Assembly: GCA_030068145.1 (NCBI GenBank)
Contig: JAPJBO010000334.1
Span: 124,001-188,000, forward strand
DNA: 64,000 bases
Source of the DNA: Diplonema papillatum
Taxonomy: Eukaryota; Euglenozoa; Diplonemea; Diplonemida; Diplonemidae
Direction: 5' to 3'
Below the pieces are notes generated by a model. It had not been told where the DNA came from and ran no database searches. It worked only from the letters and a program-made list of their open reading frames with translations. Below, piece by piece: positions 22,493-33,517 of the stretch (position 1 is the first letter of the stretch; each line of letters opens with the position of its first letter). The translations under genes and the position numbers were made by a program.

Positions 22493-24429
22493 GGTCCCCT
22501 ACGCGTTGTCGGCTCCGCGACGAGGGCCGCAGGGCAGGGGGTCGCGAGGCTTCGCGTTTTGAGACGTGTGGACCCCCAACCCCCTCCCCTTCACCGAGCG
22601 AATATTCGATGGAGAACGAAGGCCGAAGTGGAGAAGGTTTCCGTGTCAACAGCAATTGGACACAAACCTTGAGGTTACAGCGCAAAGAAGCTGCGGCAAT
22701 CTGTATGACTACAGTCATACCTCTTTGTTTGTGTGCGCCGAGTCGTTTCCGGCACGTGATCCATAGCTCCAGAAAGATCGACGCAGTTGCAGGAGGGTTT
22801 GGGCTGGACCGGCTCGAGACTGGGAGTCAGAAATACTCGACGTAGCTGCTTTGACTCCGAAGGGAAGGGAGGAAATATAGAGGTAGAGGGGCAAATACAA
22901 TACAAACACAATCTGATTTGTTCTTCGCTTACACCACCGTGTGTTGTTTTCTCACTCAGAGCTTTGACCTGTTGTGTTTGTGTGGTTTGTCGTGTAGGGG
23001 TAGACCCGCATGACCTCACATCCGTTCAACACGTGGTTCGGTAGTTACAGTGGTTGGGACCTTCGGTTCTTTGTCTGGCAGCAATCGTCGAGCATTTCCT
23101 TCCAAGCGGGCGCCTATGTAAAAAGAAAATGGTTGCAAGAAGAACGGGGGAAAACTGTCATGCGTGGTTGATGCTAGCATCAAGTTTTCTTTGAGGGGGG
23201 GTGCTCTTGTCGGGGGTTTTCCACAACGTCGTGAAAACCGGTTGGGTAAGTGGGGGAATTTTCTTGTAGTGCCAACAAACAACTGAGGTTGACACGACCT
23301 TCATTTAGGTGGAAACCTTTCTTCCTTTCCTGTTCACTGATTTCGTGGCTACCGCAAGTGTCAGACTAACACACCTGCTCCTCTTAACTCACATCACAGG
23401 GTCTCTTCGCCGTTGTAAGAGTTAACGTGTTCGTCGGGAGCTTTAGATGTCTGCTTATCGTGTGCACCAGAAGTGTGTGGTAAGTAATTCCGAAGTGCAG
23501 CCTGTACAGCCCAAAGGAAACTAGAACCGTGAGAACCGCTAGCGTTACCCATTGCATGCGTTGAACATTTCCTCTGTTCTCGTTCCTTCGTTGTTGGCAA
23601 CCGGCAGGGTGCATATCCGTGTGAGGCAAGGAACCCAACAAAAACTGCAGTTCGCGATCAACGGCGTCAACATTCGTTTTGGACGTCTCTTTGTTTCTTC
23701 GGCAGTTGCCACCTAGCGCGCAAGCAAACAGGCCCCAGCCAGCATTTCTTTAAGGTCTATGTTTCATTCATTCATACGCAACTAAGGTTTTAATTTTCAG
23801 TTGTTCCAGGAGAGGATTTAGATCCCCTCGTTGCCTTCCCTTCTTTTTCAGAGCTTCCTCTGTCCGAGGAAAAGGTTGTGTGAATATTTCAGTCTTGAAA
23901 CTGACAGAAAGAGGAGTTGATGCGCGTGGAACTTAACCCACGACTTCACCTTCATATGGCACTTCAGGCTTCCTCGACGAGGTACAACCTCCAAGGTACT
24001 GCCTTTTTTTCGAAAGACTGCGTAGTTGTACCGTGGCAGTTACTGCCGAATCGAGAGAAGGGGTCCCGAAGAATATGCATTTCGTTCGTGGAGCAAAGAA
24101 GTCCGGGTTCGCTGCGCTGTGGTGTTGCACCTTGAACTTTCACCAGGTGCATCAGATTCACAAGCTAACGTGCAGAATGAGTATTTCTTCTACTCCATCT
24201 TGATGTTGACGTAGCGTGGTGCGTGACTGGTGTGTAACAGCTGCCTGAGCTGCATGGTAGGCGACTGGTGCAGCAAATGTCTGTGTTGCACAGGGTACAA
24301 CCTACCCAGTAACTCCTGAGTTGCAGAGGATGCGTCCGCAAGCAGGCGCGTATTCAAAGAGGAAAAGAACAAGGAAGTGTGAATCACGCTGCAGCAGAGG
24401 GGGGGGGGGGGGGGGGGAGCGTGCCAGTT
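22493..24429. other. Gene-free stretch with R2 and R9 copies
   Basis: R2 lies at 22831-23124 and a lone R9 core at 23158-23192. A minus-strand frame at 23384-23641 has a hydrophobic stretch but ordinary third positions, so I do not call it. Part of 23.4-24.4 kb may belong to the worn LTR element to its right. An 18-base G run is at 24399-24417. Confidence 0.4.
22831..23124 (+). repeat. R2 repeat, full length
   Basis: AAATACTCGACGTAGCTGCT to GCATTTCCTTCCAAGCGGGC and CTATGTAAAAA, with all internal blocks. Confidence 0.9.
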
Positions 24430-24920
24430 TTAATGGTGTTTGCCAGCTGACCGGGCCAGAGCCGAATCGCTCTGTAGTTTAGTGATGCGACGTGCTAGCA
24501 ACCGAGAAGGCAAAGCGAAAAGAGGTCCAGGCTCAGAAGCTAGAGCTAAAGAGATAACCCAAAAAAGCGGGTGGCCTACACCCAAAGTGTACACCAACTC
24601 ACTTTTATAGCTCCAGCTTTGGGGAAAGTGAGACAAGTTCCTCTCCGCTGCTGCGTTTCTCTGTTTGCTGAGTTGGCGGCAGGCAACCTGGTTGCGATTA
24701 TAGTATACGACGGAAGTGGAGTAAGCCAAGGAAAACCTTGACTTGGCATAGGGGTGAAGTGCAAAGTTCCGCTGGTGCGCTGACCATCGAGTCGATCCGG
24801 TGGGGTGTTCCACCTATTTCTCAGCAATAATCTACACAGAATTTCACAACTTGGTTTCTCGTTGCGTGAGTGGGGAGGTAAATGAGTACCACACGAACAA
24901 AACGTGCTATCTATTCGCAA
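24430..24920 (-). mobile_element. Fossil fragment of an LTR retroelement (RNase H region)
   Basis: Minus-strand remnants resemble the RNase H segment of Ty3/gypsy-type elements: a CRQLSKQRN-type block followed at the expected distance by an ARRITKLQ...GKHH block. It is broken and old, with no LTRs identified. It may be part of the same family as the integrase piece at 20.3 kb. Confidence 0.4.
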
Positions 24921-25139
24921 CTTTGCAGAGCTTTGCAGAACTCTGCATAACTATGGGTCAGCACTGTTTGTGAAAGGTTGTGAAGATTTCTGCTAAACAC
25001 AAGGTGGATCACCCCACCGGACCGAGTTGATTTTGAGAATGTGGCGGTGCCGCTTACCATCGACTGATGCTCTGTACGAAATCCGAGGATAAGCATCGCG
25101 TATGCACGACGCACTTGGTAGCTGTTTTTTTCGGGACAT

Positions 25140-26125
25140 AACTAGTTATATTTCTAACAAGTGATGTAACAAGTGGTCACTTGTTATATAACAAGTGATC
25201 ACTTGTTATATAACAAGTGGCACCTGTTATACATTTTCACTTGTTAGGTCACTTGTTATATAACAAGTGGCACTTGTTATACATTTTCACTTGTTAGGTC
25301 ACTTGTTATATAACAAGTGGCACTTGTTATACATTTTCACTTGTTAGGTCACTTGTTATATAACAAGTGGCACTTGTTATATATTTTAACTTGTTAGGTC
25401 ACTTGTTATATAACAAGTGGCACTTGTTATACATTTTCACTTGTTAGGTCACTTGTTATATAACAAGTGGCACTTGTTATACATTTTCACTTGTTAGGTC
25501 ACTTGTTATATAACAAGTGATCACTTGTTATATAACAAGTGGCACTTGTTATACATTTTCACTTGTTAGGTCACTTGTTATATAACAAGTGGCACTTGTT
25601 ATACATTTTCACTTGTTAGGTCACTTGTTATATAACAAGTGGCACTTGTTATACATTTTCACTTGTTAGGTCACTTGTTATATAACAAGTGGCACTTGTT
25701 ATACATTTTCACTTGTTAGGTCACTTGTTATATAACAAGTGGCACTTGTTATACATTTTCACTTGTTAGGTCACTTGTTATATAACAAGTGGCACTTGTT
25801 ATACATTTTCACTTGTTAGGTCACTTGTTATATAACAAGTGGCACTTGTTATACATTTTCACTTGTTAGGTCACTTGTTATATAACAAGTGGCACTTGTT
25901 ATACATTTTCACTTGTTAGGTCACTTGTTATATAACAAGTGGCACTTGTTATACATTTTCACTTGTTAGGTCACTTGTTATATAACAAGTGGCACTTGTT
26001 ATACATTTTCACTTGTTAGGTCACTTGTTATATAACAAGTGATCACTTGTTATGTAACAAGTGGCACTTGTTATACATTTTCACTTGTTAGGTCACTTGT
26101 TATAAAACAAGTGATTGTGCATGAC
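25140..26125. repeat. Palindromic 50-bp satellite array, about 18 units
   Basis: A 50-bp unit built around the palindrome ACTTGTTATATAACAAGT repeats with a strict period (for example starts at 25241, 25291, 25341 and so on). Two units, near 25519 and 26039, are 72 bp because one more 22-bp palindrome copy is present, and the left edge has the same longer form. Units differ at only a few bases, so the array is young or is being homogenised. Confidence 0.98.
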
Positions 26126-26893
26126 AAGTGCGTCGTGTATGCTAAATTTGAATCGCAAGGTTTGATGAAAATTGCTGATGTTCGATCATTGCACTTTGAA
26201 TGAGAGCGACTGGCGATTCCCAGAAACGGACTCGTCACAAAAGGAACAGTAGAAATCGAAGCCTTTTGCCACAAACTGAGTCTGGGGAGTTCATTGTACA
26301 AAGAACCAGCCGAAGTATTTGTAGTACGCAACGAGCATAATTGGCCTCTCCCCAAGGGAATTGCTGCCACCTGTTGTAGCATGGTTAGTCCTGATGCCAT
26401 AAGCTACAAACCAGACTCACATCGCTGTCCTATCTCCAGATTACTTGCAAGGCACCATTAACACCGCTCATAGAGCACAGGTCTTGATGCGAGGGGTTGA
26501 TCCCAGCCTTCTGAACACCAGCAGTACGCTGATGCCCAGTAAACTGGCCACCTTGCAACCTGAGCTCTGGATCCAACTACGAGCTTACTCTCAGTTTCCG
26601 CTGCGGTGTCCGTGGATTGCAGGACTGGCACCGTGCAGCTGGGAGGCAGCGAGTGAGCACATGCACGTTACAACAACATCGATCCCAGACGCGGGCTGTT
26701 GCACTCTGTTTGGTTGTTCACCAGCGGAACTTGCCTACTTTTGTAAGTTGCATTGTGGCGTGCCGTCAACTACTTTCTGGTACCAACAAGGCAAGGTTTG
26801 TTAGCACGAGAAAAGAGTGTGTGGGCAATCGTCGGGGGGAAAGCAGCCGTGCTTGGCTCGAATCCAGAACGAAGTAAATTGCATTGTCGCTAG
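26126..26893. other. Gene-free stretch, possibly worn retroelement sequence
   Basis: A plus-strand stretch near 26210-26420 faintly recalls the region after the protease of LTR elements. It is broken and too weak to name with confidence. No other content recognised. Confidence 0.25.
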
Positions 26894-27046
26894 CTTCTCT
26901 CGGGCGGCGGCGAAGGGGAGGGCCGTGGGCAGAGCCCGGGTCCCCAAAAGCGGACCCCCCAGCGCGCCAACGCCTTGGACCGGATTGCGGCCAAAACTTC
27001 AGCGGCCCGCCGGGACGCCCTTTCGGTGGAGGTGGGGTCGTTGTGA
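26894..27046 (+). CDS. Orphan coding-like exon
   Basis: Directly after an acceptor-like GCTAG a frame of 50 codons reads LLSGGGEGEGRGQSPG and then a helical, charged ANALDRIAAKTSAARRDAL to a TGA. Third positions are strongly G/C, like the recognised exons. A donor-like GAG|GTGGGG lies near its end, so it may be internal or terminal. No partner exon or family recognised; it is on the opposite strand to the other genes. Confidence 0.3.
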   Translation, partial: LLSGGGEGEGRGQSPGPQKRTPQRANALDRIAAKTSAARRDALSVEVGSL

Positions 27047-28806
27047 CGGGGGGCGCGTCTCTTTCGCCGCCGGCCCAGTTCTTGTTCCCGTGGGGCTCAC
27101 GTGGTTGCTGCCTCTTTTCGTGGGCTCCGATTCACATTTAGTTGTTTAAAAAACGCAGGTTCCCTTCGTCTAAGGTTCGCAGAGTTCCTTCAGTCGCTCC
27201 CTCATCAGTAGTTCTCGACTGAACGATTGTGCAGGGCTTAAGGTGTGTCTACGCCCACAAGTCGCCAAGGCCGCACAGCCACCTGTCGCCAAGTTAGTAG
27301 TGACACCATTTTTTGCCTGCGGCACATTGTTGGGGGGAAAGGTTTTTTTTCCCTCTAGCCTTGTGGACCACACATATATTTTCTCTGAGACCGAAAACGG
27401 AGCGTAAGCCCTGCGATTGTGCTACAATCGTCATTCATCCGCGCTTTTTTCCATAAGCCCCAACTGTATTAGGGTTCGTACACAGGTTACTGACGTTGAC
27501 TAATCTCAGCTTGTTGTGCACACGCAAGTCTGAATCTCCTACATCTCTTTGAACACACAAAAATAGAAGAACTTGTGAAGAATGGTTGCGACGCGGCTAG
27601 ACAGAAGAAGCTGTTTTTCATTTCGCTTTTATCACTTTTCCTTATTAGTGAGTTGCAACTGGCGACCTTTTCTAGTATTTCCTAGAAAGCAGGTGCCTGT
27701 TCAAAAAGAAAAAGAAAGAGAAACCCCCAACGTTTTCACCATCGCTGCGCAGGAAAATCACGGGAGTCTGCGTCCGTATCAGCACAGCTTCGTTGTCCAG
27801 AACAAATAGAGATAGAGAGGCATGTTTCCACATCGTAGCTTGACAAACCTTGGGGTTCGGAACGACGTCTCCGGGGGACCTTCGGTCCCGACGACGATGA
27901 CACACTTGTCACGATCTAGCGTTAAATCTGCATGCAGCCAACATGGTGTGACACGCCTTGGCATGCCAATGACTTGCGACTTTCGGCGAAACCAGTGCTC
28001 TTGCAAGCACAAGAACTGCTGCCAAGCAAGCCACGCTGTTGGGTGAATAGGACAACGACAAGCGGTTTACCGATGAAAACAACGGGCGGCCAACGTGCGG
28101 AAAGGTTGCGCGCGAAGGACGATGGAGAGAGGCTGAGTTGCGGCACGCTGTTTTAAGCTGCAGGAGGCATATCTTGCTTGGGTTCGCAACAAACGAATCC
28201 CGGCTTAAAAACTGCGGTGTCGGCGATGGCGGAAGCAGAGCAGGATGGTACAAGAAGTCTTGTGGCCGGCGGCATTTCGCCAGCCTCAGGTCTCTTTGCC
28301 CACCTCTTTTGCCCTGCCCCTTCACCATCTGCAGGTCACTTCTAACGATAACTTGAAAGAATGAAAGAAAGCTTTGCACGTATGGTGGGTCCTCTTGGAT
28401 TCCAGTTCCTGACCCTCGAATCTGAAGAAAAAAGAAAAAGAAGATTGCGAGTGCTTCGAGTCAGAGAAGCGGGTCCACCAAGCCTTGAAGTGCGGGGTTT
28501 CTGGTCTGTCTCATCGTTATTTATACTTGAACGGCACGCAAAGTCTTGCCAGAATATGGTATGCGCCGCGTGCTGGTAAGGCTGCCCGCGACCTTTTTCA
28601 AAGACCACGGAGGTCAGGGGACCGGAAGCTACCGCAGAGGGTGTGCGTGTGATGATGAGTGGGTTTGCATTTGCGTGGCAGCCTGATACGTGTGCGCTGT
28701 TTGCTACACGAGCTTGATGCTCCGCATGGATGCTTGGTGCCGTGTGCCGTGGGCACCGCCCGCTGCTACACGGGGTTTCGTTTGCGACAATAGACCCCCT
28801 GTTTGT
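27047..28806. other. Gene-free stretch
   Basis: Contains only a worn R1 3' end at 27648-27706. No coding signal recognised. Confidence 0.45.
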
Positions 28807-29092
28807 GCGCACTAGCGGAACTCACCTGCTTTGGTAAGTTTCATGCAGTACGCTGCCAACTGCTAATTTTTAGTAAAGGGGGGGGGGGGGGGCGAATAAT
28901 AACACCTGTGTTATTATTCGATTTGTCGAATACTAAAAGAAGTTCCGGGTAGCCGAGCAGTAGCAGGATCAAGTAGTGCCTACCCAGTGGTAGTGTTTTT
29001 CGGCAACCAGACGTAAGTCAAATAACTGTTATTAATCGACCCCCCTTTACTAAAAATTAGCATTGTTGCAACAATGCATTGATAACACAAAA
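28807..29092 (+). repeat. R8 copy split by the R7 insertion
   Basis: R8 sequence runs from CACTAGCGGAACTCACCTGC to GCCAACTG, stops at the R7 element, and resumes with CAACAATGCATTG, the same order seen uninterrupted at 18.2 kb. Confidence 0.75.
28863..29060. mobile_element. R7 fold-back MITE nested in R8
   Basis: Inverted ends CTAATTTTTAGTAAAGGGGG and the matching CCCCCTTTACTAAAAATTAG bracket about 200 bp that also contain the inner hairpin CGAATAATAACACC. A 17-base G run follows the left end. No coding capacity. Confidence 0.75.
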
Positions 29093-29520
29093 CAGACTGC
29101 GTGTTTATCCCACTCAAGTAAAACTCAAAGTGGAGCGGTCTCGTCGGCGGCATGCCAGAAACCCGGGGTGCACCCACCACCTCCTCGCTAGGGGCGCGAA
29201 CAGAACCTTGCTTATTTTGTGTTGGGCGCTACTACCCCCGTCTGGAGGGGGTGGCTGCATCGGACCGCCCGCGAGCTGTTTGTTTTGGATTTTGCCCGCG
29301 GTCACCGCCGCTTGTGCAGCCAAAGTCGAAGGAAACGCCAAAAGGCCGTATGTGTAGTCACAGAGCCAATCTGCGACTAAAACACACGCAGGCGGTTGGT
29401 GGGTGGCCGGGCGGATTGGCGGTGCGGATTGGCCTTGCTGCAGCACGTCACAATCTACCACGAATAGCTCAGGGACCTTGATGGACTCCGCTTCCTGACT
29501 CCAAGACCAGATGTAGTGTC
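29093..29520. other. Gene-free stretch
   Basis: G/C-rich in part, but no frame shows consistent third-position bias. Nothing recognised. Confidence 0.4.
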
Positions 29521-29777
29521 AAAATACTCGACGGTGCTGCTTTGACTCCGAATGGAAGGGAGGTAATGGGATAATAGGGGTAGACGGGCAAATACAATAC
29601 AAACACAATCTGATTTGTTCTTCGCTTACACCACCGTGTGCTGTTTTCTCACTCAGGACTTTAGACCTGTTGTGTTAGACGCGCATGACCTCACGTCCGT
29701 TCAACACGTGGTTCGGTAGTTACAGCACTTGGGATCCCTTCGGTTCGTTGTCTGGCAGCAATCGTCGAGATGTAAAA
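29521..29777 (+). repeat. R2 repeat, 3' end shortened
   Basis: Full left part; near the right end it passes from GCAATCGTCGAGA directly to TGTAAAA, missing the CATTTCCTTCCAAGC block. The next R2 copy begins in its A run. Confidence 0.9.
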
Positions 29778-30073
29778 AAATACTCGACGTAGCTGCTTCG
29801 ACTCCGAATGGAAGGGGGGAAATATAGAGGTAAGGGGCAAATACAATACAAACACAATCTGATTTGTTCTTCGCTTACACCACCGTGTGTTGTTTTCTCA
29901 CTCAGGATTTTTTGACCTGTTGTGTTTGTGTGATTTGTCGTGTAGGGGTAGACCCGCATGACCTCACGTCCGTTCAACACGTGGTTCGGTAGTTACAGCA
30001 CTTGGGATCCCTTCTGTTCTTTGTCGGGCAGCATCGTCGAGCATTTCCTTTCAAGCTGGCGCTTATGTAAAAG
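29778..30073 (+). repeat. R2 repeat, full length, head-to-tail with the previous copy
   Basis: Starts inside the tail of the preceding copy and ends GGCGCTTATGTAAAA. The two copies form a direct tandem. Confidence 0.92.
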
Positions 30074-30525
30074 AAAAAGCGAGTATTGTGCTGTGGGCGA
30101 CTTTCGTTGACCGCACTACACTCTGTGAAGGGCATCCCTACCACCCTCTGAGCATTCGAGGAGTTTAGGATGTACAGGATGACGCGCGGGTTCAGCTTCG
30201 ACAAAAACCGTACACCGCGAGAGTAGGAGAAAGTAGAAAGGGAAACTAGAGTTTTCGTTGACCGCACTACCCTGAGCCCAAATCCTGGACGTGGTTTCAG
30301 GTGGCAAATGATCATGATCAGAAGGTCCTACTTGGGCGGTTCAGTTTCCTCACACATTGCATGTGGCTAAAAATGAAATTATCTACTTTCCCCTCCAGCG
30401 TTTTCTCTTTTTGAGTTTGCAGTTATTAGAGTATTGAGGTCGAAGGCCTGTAATGTTAGGGTTTCCAGTCAGAAGCTGGAGGGGGGCGGAAGGGAGAGCA
30501 TAAATGAGCTATAAAAATGCCAGAA

Positions 30526-30737
30526 GAACATTTCCGGAGTTGGGGCTTGCACTGATAAACGAAGCAACGGACGATCAGCATCAACTGACCAAAGGACACG
30601 AAAATGATAAGGCAAAGGTTTCTTGTTCTTCGCAGTGTACAGGGTATAAACCTCTCTGGGGGGGTTTCCTGTATTGGCACTTTTTCGTTGGCTTCGTTTT
30701 CTCTTTCATGTGCAACCGTTGTTACAGAAATGTTCCC
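30526..30737 (+). repeat. R3 element joined to R1
   Basis: GAACATTTCCGGAGTTGGGG on the left and an inverse ACAGAAATGTTC on the right. It is followed by CCCGTCAGTACAGATGT and then directly by the R1 copy at 30761. Confidence 0.8.
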
Positions 30738-30760
30738 GTCAGTACAGATGTACTATTAAG

Positions 30761-30987
30761 AAAATACTCGAGGGGCTGCCTTGTGCTTACTTCGAAGGAG
30801 GCTAGAGGGGGAAAAACAATACAACTACAAAGTGGGTCTTTTTTGTTGAACGCTTACGCCCGCCACTAAACCCAGATTCACCTGTGTTTCGTGTGGGCTA
30901 CAGCACATTTACCTCCTTTGATCTTTCGCAGCTGGCAGTCTCTCTCCTCAAGTATTTCCTACAAAGCAGGTGCTTATACAAAAAAAG
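30761..30987 (+). repeat. R1 repeat, full length
   Basis: AAAATACTCGAGGGGCTGCC to GGTGCTTATACAAAAAAA; a reference-quality copy. Confidence 0.95.
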
Positions 30988-31869
30988 GAAAGTAAAGGCC
31001 AATTCTTTTTTTTGCTTGTTCCTTATCGCCAAAGACGATGAGGAATAACTTCTGTTTACCTCTAGACTGGGTAACTTTTTTTCTCGGGCTTCGTTTTCCT
31101 TCCGAAACAGGGTGATCCGGTCCTCAACACGAAGTCCTGAAAATACTCGGAAGTGCGCCTGAACTTATCACGAAGGCAGGCGGGAAAAAGCGGGGTAAGT
31201 GCGTAACGGTCAACTTCAGAATGCAAATTTATAGTCGAGAGTACTGCAGTGCCGCCACTGGGGCGGGATCGAGTGGTTCGTTTCCGAGTGATAGTTCGCT
31301 TGAAACTCCGGGGTTCTAACGTCTCCGGGAGAACTTCGTCAAGATATCTTTCGTGTTGACCGCTTTCTCGTCAATATATGGGCCGTGTGGCACGCAATAT
31401 ATGAGCTACACGGGACTTTACACCCGCGTTACCACCCTTTTCTTTTTGCAATGTACACCCGCATTTTCATCCTTCGCATTTTGCAAGTGACGGCTGCTTC
31501 CTGTTCCTGTATTTCCGACAAAACAGGCTTGTTCAACCACCCCCCCCCCCCCCCGGGTTAAACGCCATCTGTAACCTACATGAGTACCGCTCCCAACGTT
31601 TGTTAGCTGCAACAACAGGGAAGCAGAAATCGGTTGACGCAAAAAAGTGACGTGGCTCTTCTTCACGCACAGCTGGAGAGACTGGTCTCCCGAAGGCACT
31701 GCTTCAGATCCAAAACAAACCCGTAGAGTGACGGGGGGAAGAGAGACGGGCGTCGTATGGTCAAGAACTCCGACAGGAGGGTCGGAGAAGACGAAATGAC
31801 TCCCTCCTCGCCCCCTCCTTTTATTTTTTCTTCTTTTTTTAGTTTGGTTTTCATTTTTCCTTTCCTTTG
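30988..31869. other. Gene-free stretch
   Basis: Contains R4 at 31281-31338, a worn R1 3' end at about 31470-31537 and a 16-base C run at about 31537-31552. No coding signal. Confidence 0.45.
31281..31338 (+). repeat. R4 motif
   Basis: CGAGTGATAGTTCGCTTGAA, then ACTCCGGGGTTC and GTCTCCGGGAGAAC. Confidence 0.7.
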
Positions 31870-32031
31870 CAAGGCTTAGCGCACCTTGGGGCTTGGCGCT
31901 CGCGCTGAACACAAGCTCGTCGAGACGGTCAGCCGCAGGGCAGAGCGGACGGGGTTGTGGCACTGTGCTGCCTCCGACTCAAGCTTTGCAAGCTGTGGTT
32001 GACCGTCACGTTCCTGGACCAGGAGCGGCGT
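31870..32031 (+). repeat. R5 repeat, 3' two-thirds
   Basis: Starts inside the family at the CAAGG-GCGCACCTTGGGG block and continues to GGACCAGGAGCGG and a (TTC)n run. The first 100 bp of R5 are absent. Confidence 0.85.
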
Positions 32032-32616
32032 TTTTCTTTTTCTTCTTCTTCTTCTTCTTCTGTTTTTACTACCAGCGGCCACAATGCAGTGCAGCTGCTG
32101 GATCCTTCCAGTCTGTTCCTCTTTTCCTTTTCTTTGAATTGCACCCACGACTTTTAGTTTTTCCCCCCAGTTGACTCAGGGCACTACCTCTGACCTCACC
32201 GTTCGAGCCGGAAATAGCTGGCTTTGTGTGCTTGGGGTAGGCACTGCAGGGCAATTCGCTACCACCAGCTGGAGGCTTCAAACGCGCGGAGGGCCAAACG
32301 TTCGAATCCTCGGGAGGTGACGGGGGGAGACATGGCTTCTTGGTGCTTCGCGGCAAAACTTTTGCACCCCCCCAGTCAGTTGCTTTTGGAGGGGGCGTTC
32401 TTTTTGAATGGGAGGGATCATTTCTTCTTTTTATTCGGCAATTTCATTTCCGCCAATTTTGCCTCGGTGTCGGTTTTGGTCCTTCGGGAGGCCCTCCGAT
32501 CGTGGCTCGGGGGTTGCTAACCCCCCTTGGGCCTCCCTCGGGATAGATGGTCAACAGCTGAGGTCGGTGAAAGTTTCATTCGAACGACCTGGTTTTCCAA
32601 AATACTGGGAATAAGG
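32032..32616. other. Gene-free stretch
   Basis: A (TTC)n run at about 32040-32060 and otherwise unrecognised sequence. Confidence 0.4.
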
Positions 32617-32838
32617 AAAATACTCGAGGGACTGCTCATTTCGTCGTGCTCATTTCGAAGGAGGCTAGAGCCTCTAGACTACTAGAGGGGGAGAAAACAA
32701 TACAACTACAAAGTGGGTCTTTTTTGTTGAACGTTACGCCCGCCACTAAACCCAGATTTACCTGTGTTTCGTGTGGGCTTCAGCACATTTACCCTTGATC
32801 TTTCGCAACTGGCAGTCTCCTCAAGCAATTCCTATTTA
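32617..32838 (+). repeat. R1 repeat ending at the stop codon of the MGNCAS gene
   Basis: The left end is intact. The right end stops at CCTCAAGCAATTCCTATTT; the usual CTACAAAGCAGGTGCTTATAC block is gone. Four bases later lies the TAA of the minus-strand gene, so the repeat forms its 3' flank. Confidence 0.85.
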
Positions 32839-32842
32839 GTGT

Positions 32843-33517
32843 TTAGGCGGATTCGGATGAGTCAGGGCGGGATCCAGAGGATTCCGGGCGAGACTCGTTC
32901 AAGTCCGCGCGGCTCGGCGTCGCGCCGGAGAGTGACTTGCTGTCGCACTCAGATGACGTCGTGGATCCGGTGACGAACTCGTCGCTGTAGCTGACGGTGA
33001 AGGAGTAGCCCTTTTTGAACAAACCGAGCGACTTGTGGACGGCGGCTTGCACTTCGTCGGCAGGTTCGAAGTCGAAGGCCAGCAGGATCCCTTGCTTCGC
33101 CAACCACGCCTGCAGGGTCTCCCTCCACACGGCATCGTGGCACTGCAGCTCGTACATCCTCGACTTCCTTCCCTGCAGCCCTTCGGTCTTATTCACCACA
33201 GCGCTGACCTCATCCACGGTCCAACGCACCTTCCCGTCATTCTTCGCCCACCTGTTTCCCCGGCGCTCCTTGAGCGCCCTCTCAGCGTTCGCGCTGTGGT
33301 ACTGCGTGGCGAACCAGAAGAAGTGCACGTACGTCTGCTTGAACGGCAGGCTCCCGTTCACGAACGCCGGTCCGGTGAGGGCGCTGGGTGCGCTCACGTC
33401 CTTCTCCTGCTGCAGGCGCTGCAGCACACCCGGTGCCGAAACGCCCTTGCTCTTGAAGGGGCGGAGCGTTCCAACGGACGTGGGTGTGTCAACACCATTG
33501 CTAGCGCAGTTTCCCAT
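32843..33517 (-). CDS. Putative N-myristoylated/palmitoylated protein, unrecognised
   Basis: A 224-residue intronless frame starting MGNCASNG, chosen over an upstream in-frame Met because Gly2, Cys4 and Ser6 form a classic N-myristoylation and palmitoylation signal. That predicts attachment to a membrane. Residues 60-180 look globular, with aromatic-rich FKQTYVHFFWFATQYHSAN and a WxxxDGKVRWTVDEV segment. The tail from about residue 190 is Ser/Asp/Glu-rich (SRPESSGSRPDSSESA). Third positions are strongly G/C. The TAA is followed at once by an R1 copy. I recognise no enzyme motif and no family. Confidence 0.75.
   Translation of the reverse strand: MGNCASNGVDTPTSVGTLRPFKSKGVSAPGVLQRLQQEKDVSAPSALTGPAFVNGSLPFKQTYVHFFWFATQYHSANAERALKERRGNRWAKNDGKVRWTVDEVSAVVNKTEGLQGRKSRMYELQCHDAVWRETLQAWLAKQGILLAFDFEPADEVQAAVHKSLGLFKKGYSFTVSYSDEFVTGSTTSSECDSKSLSGATPSRADLNESRPESSGSRPDSSESA

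Noticed and set aside
25140-26125. CRISPR-like array
   Set aside because: The 50-bp period has no variable spacers; it is a eukaryotic-type satellite in a eukaryotic genome.
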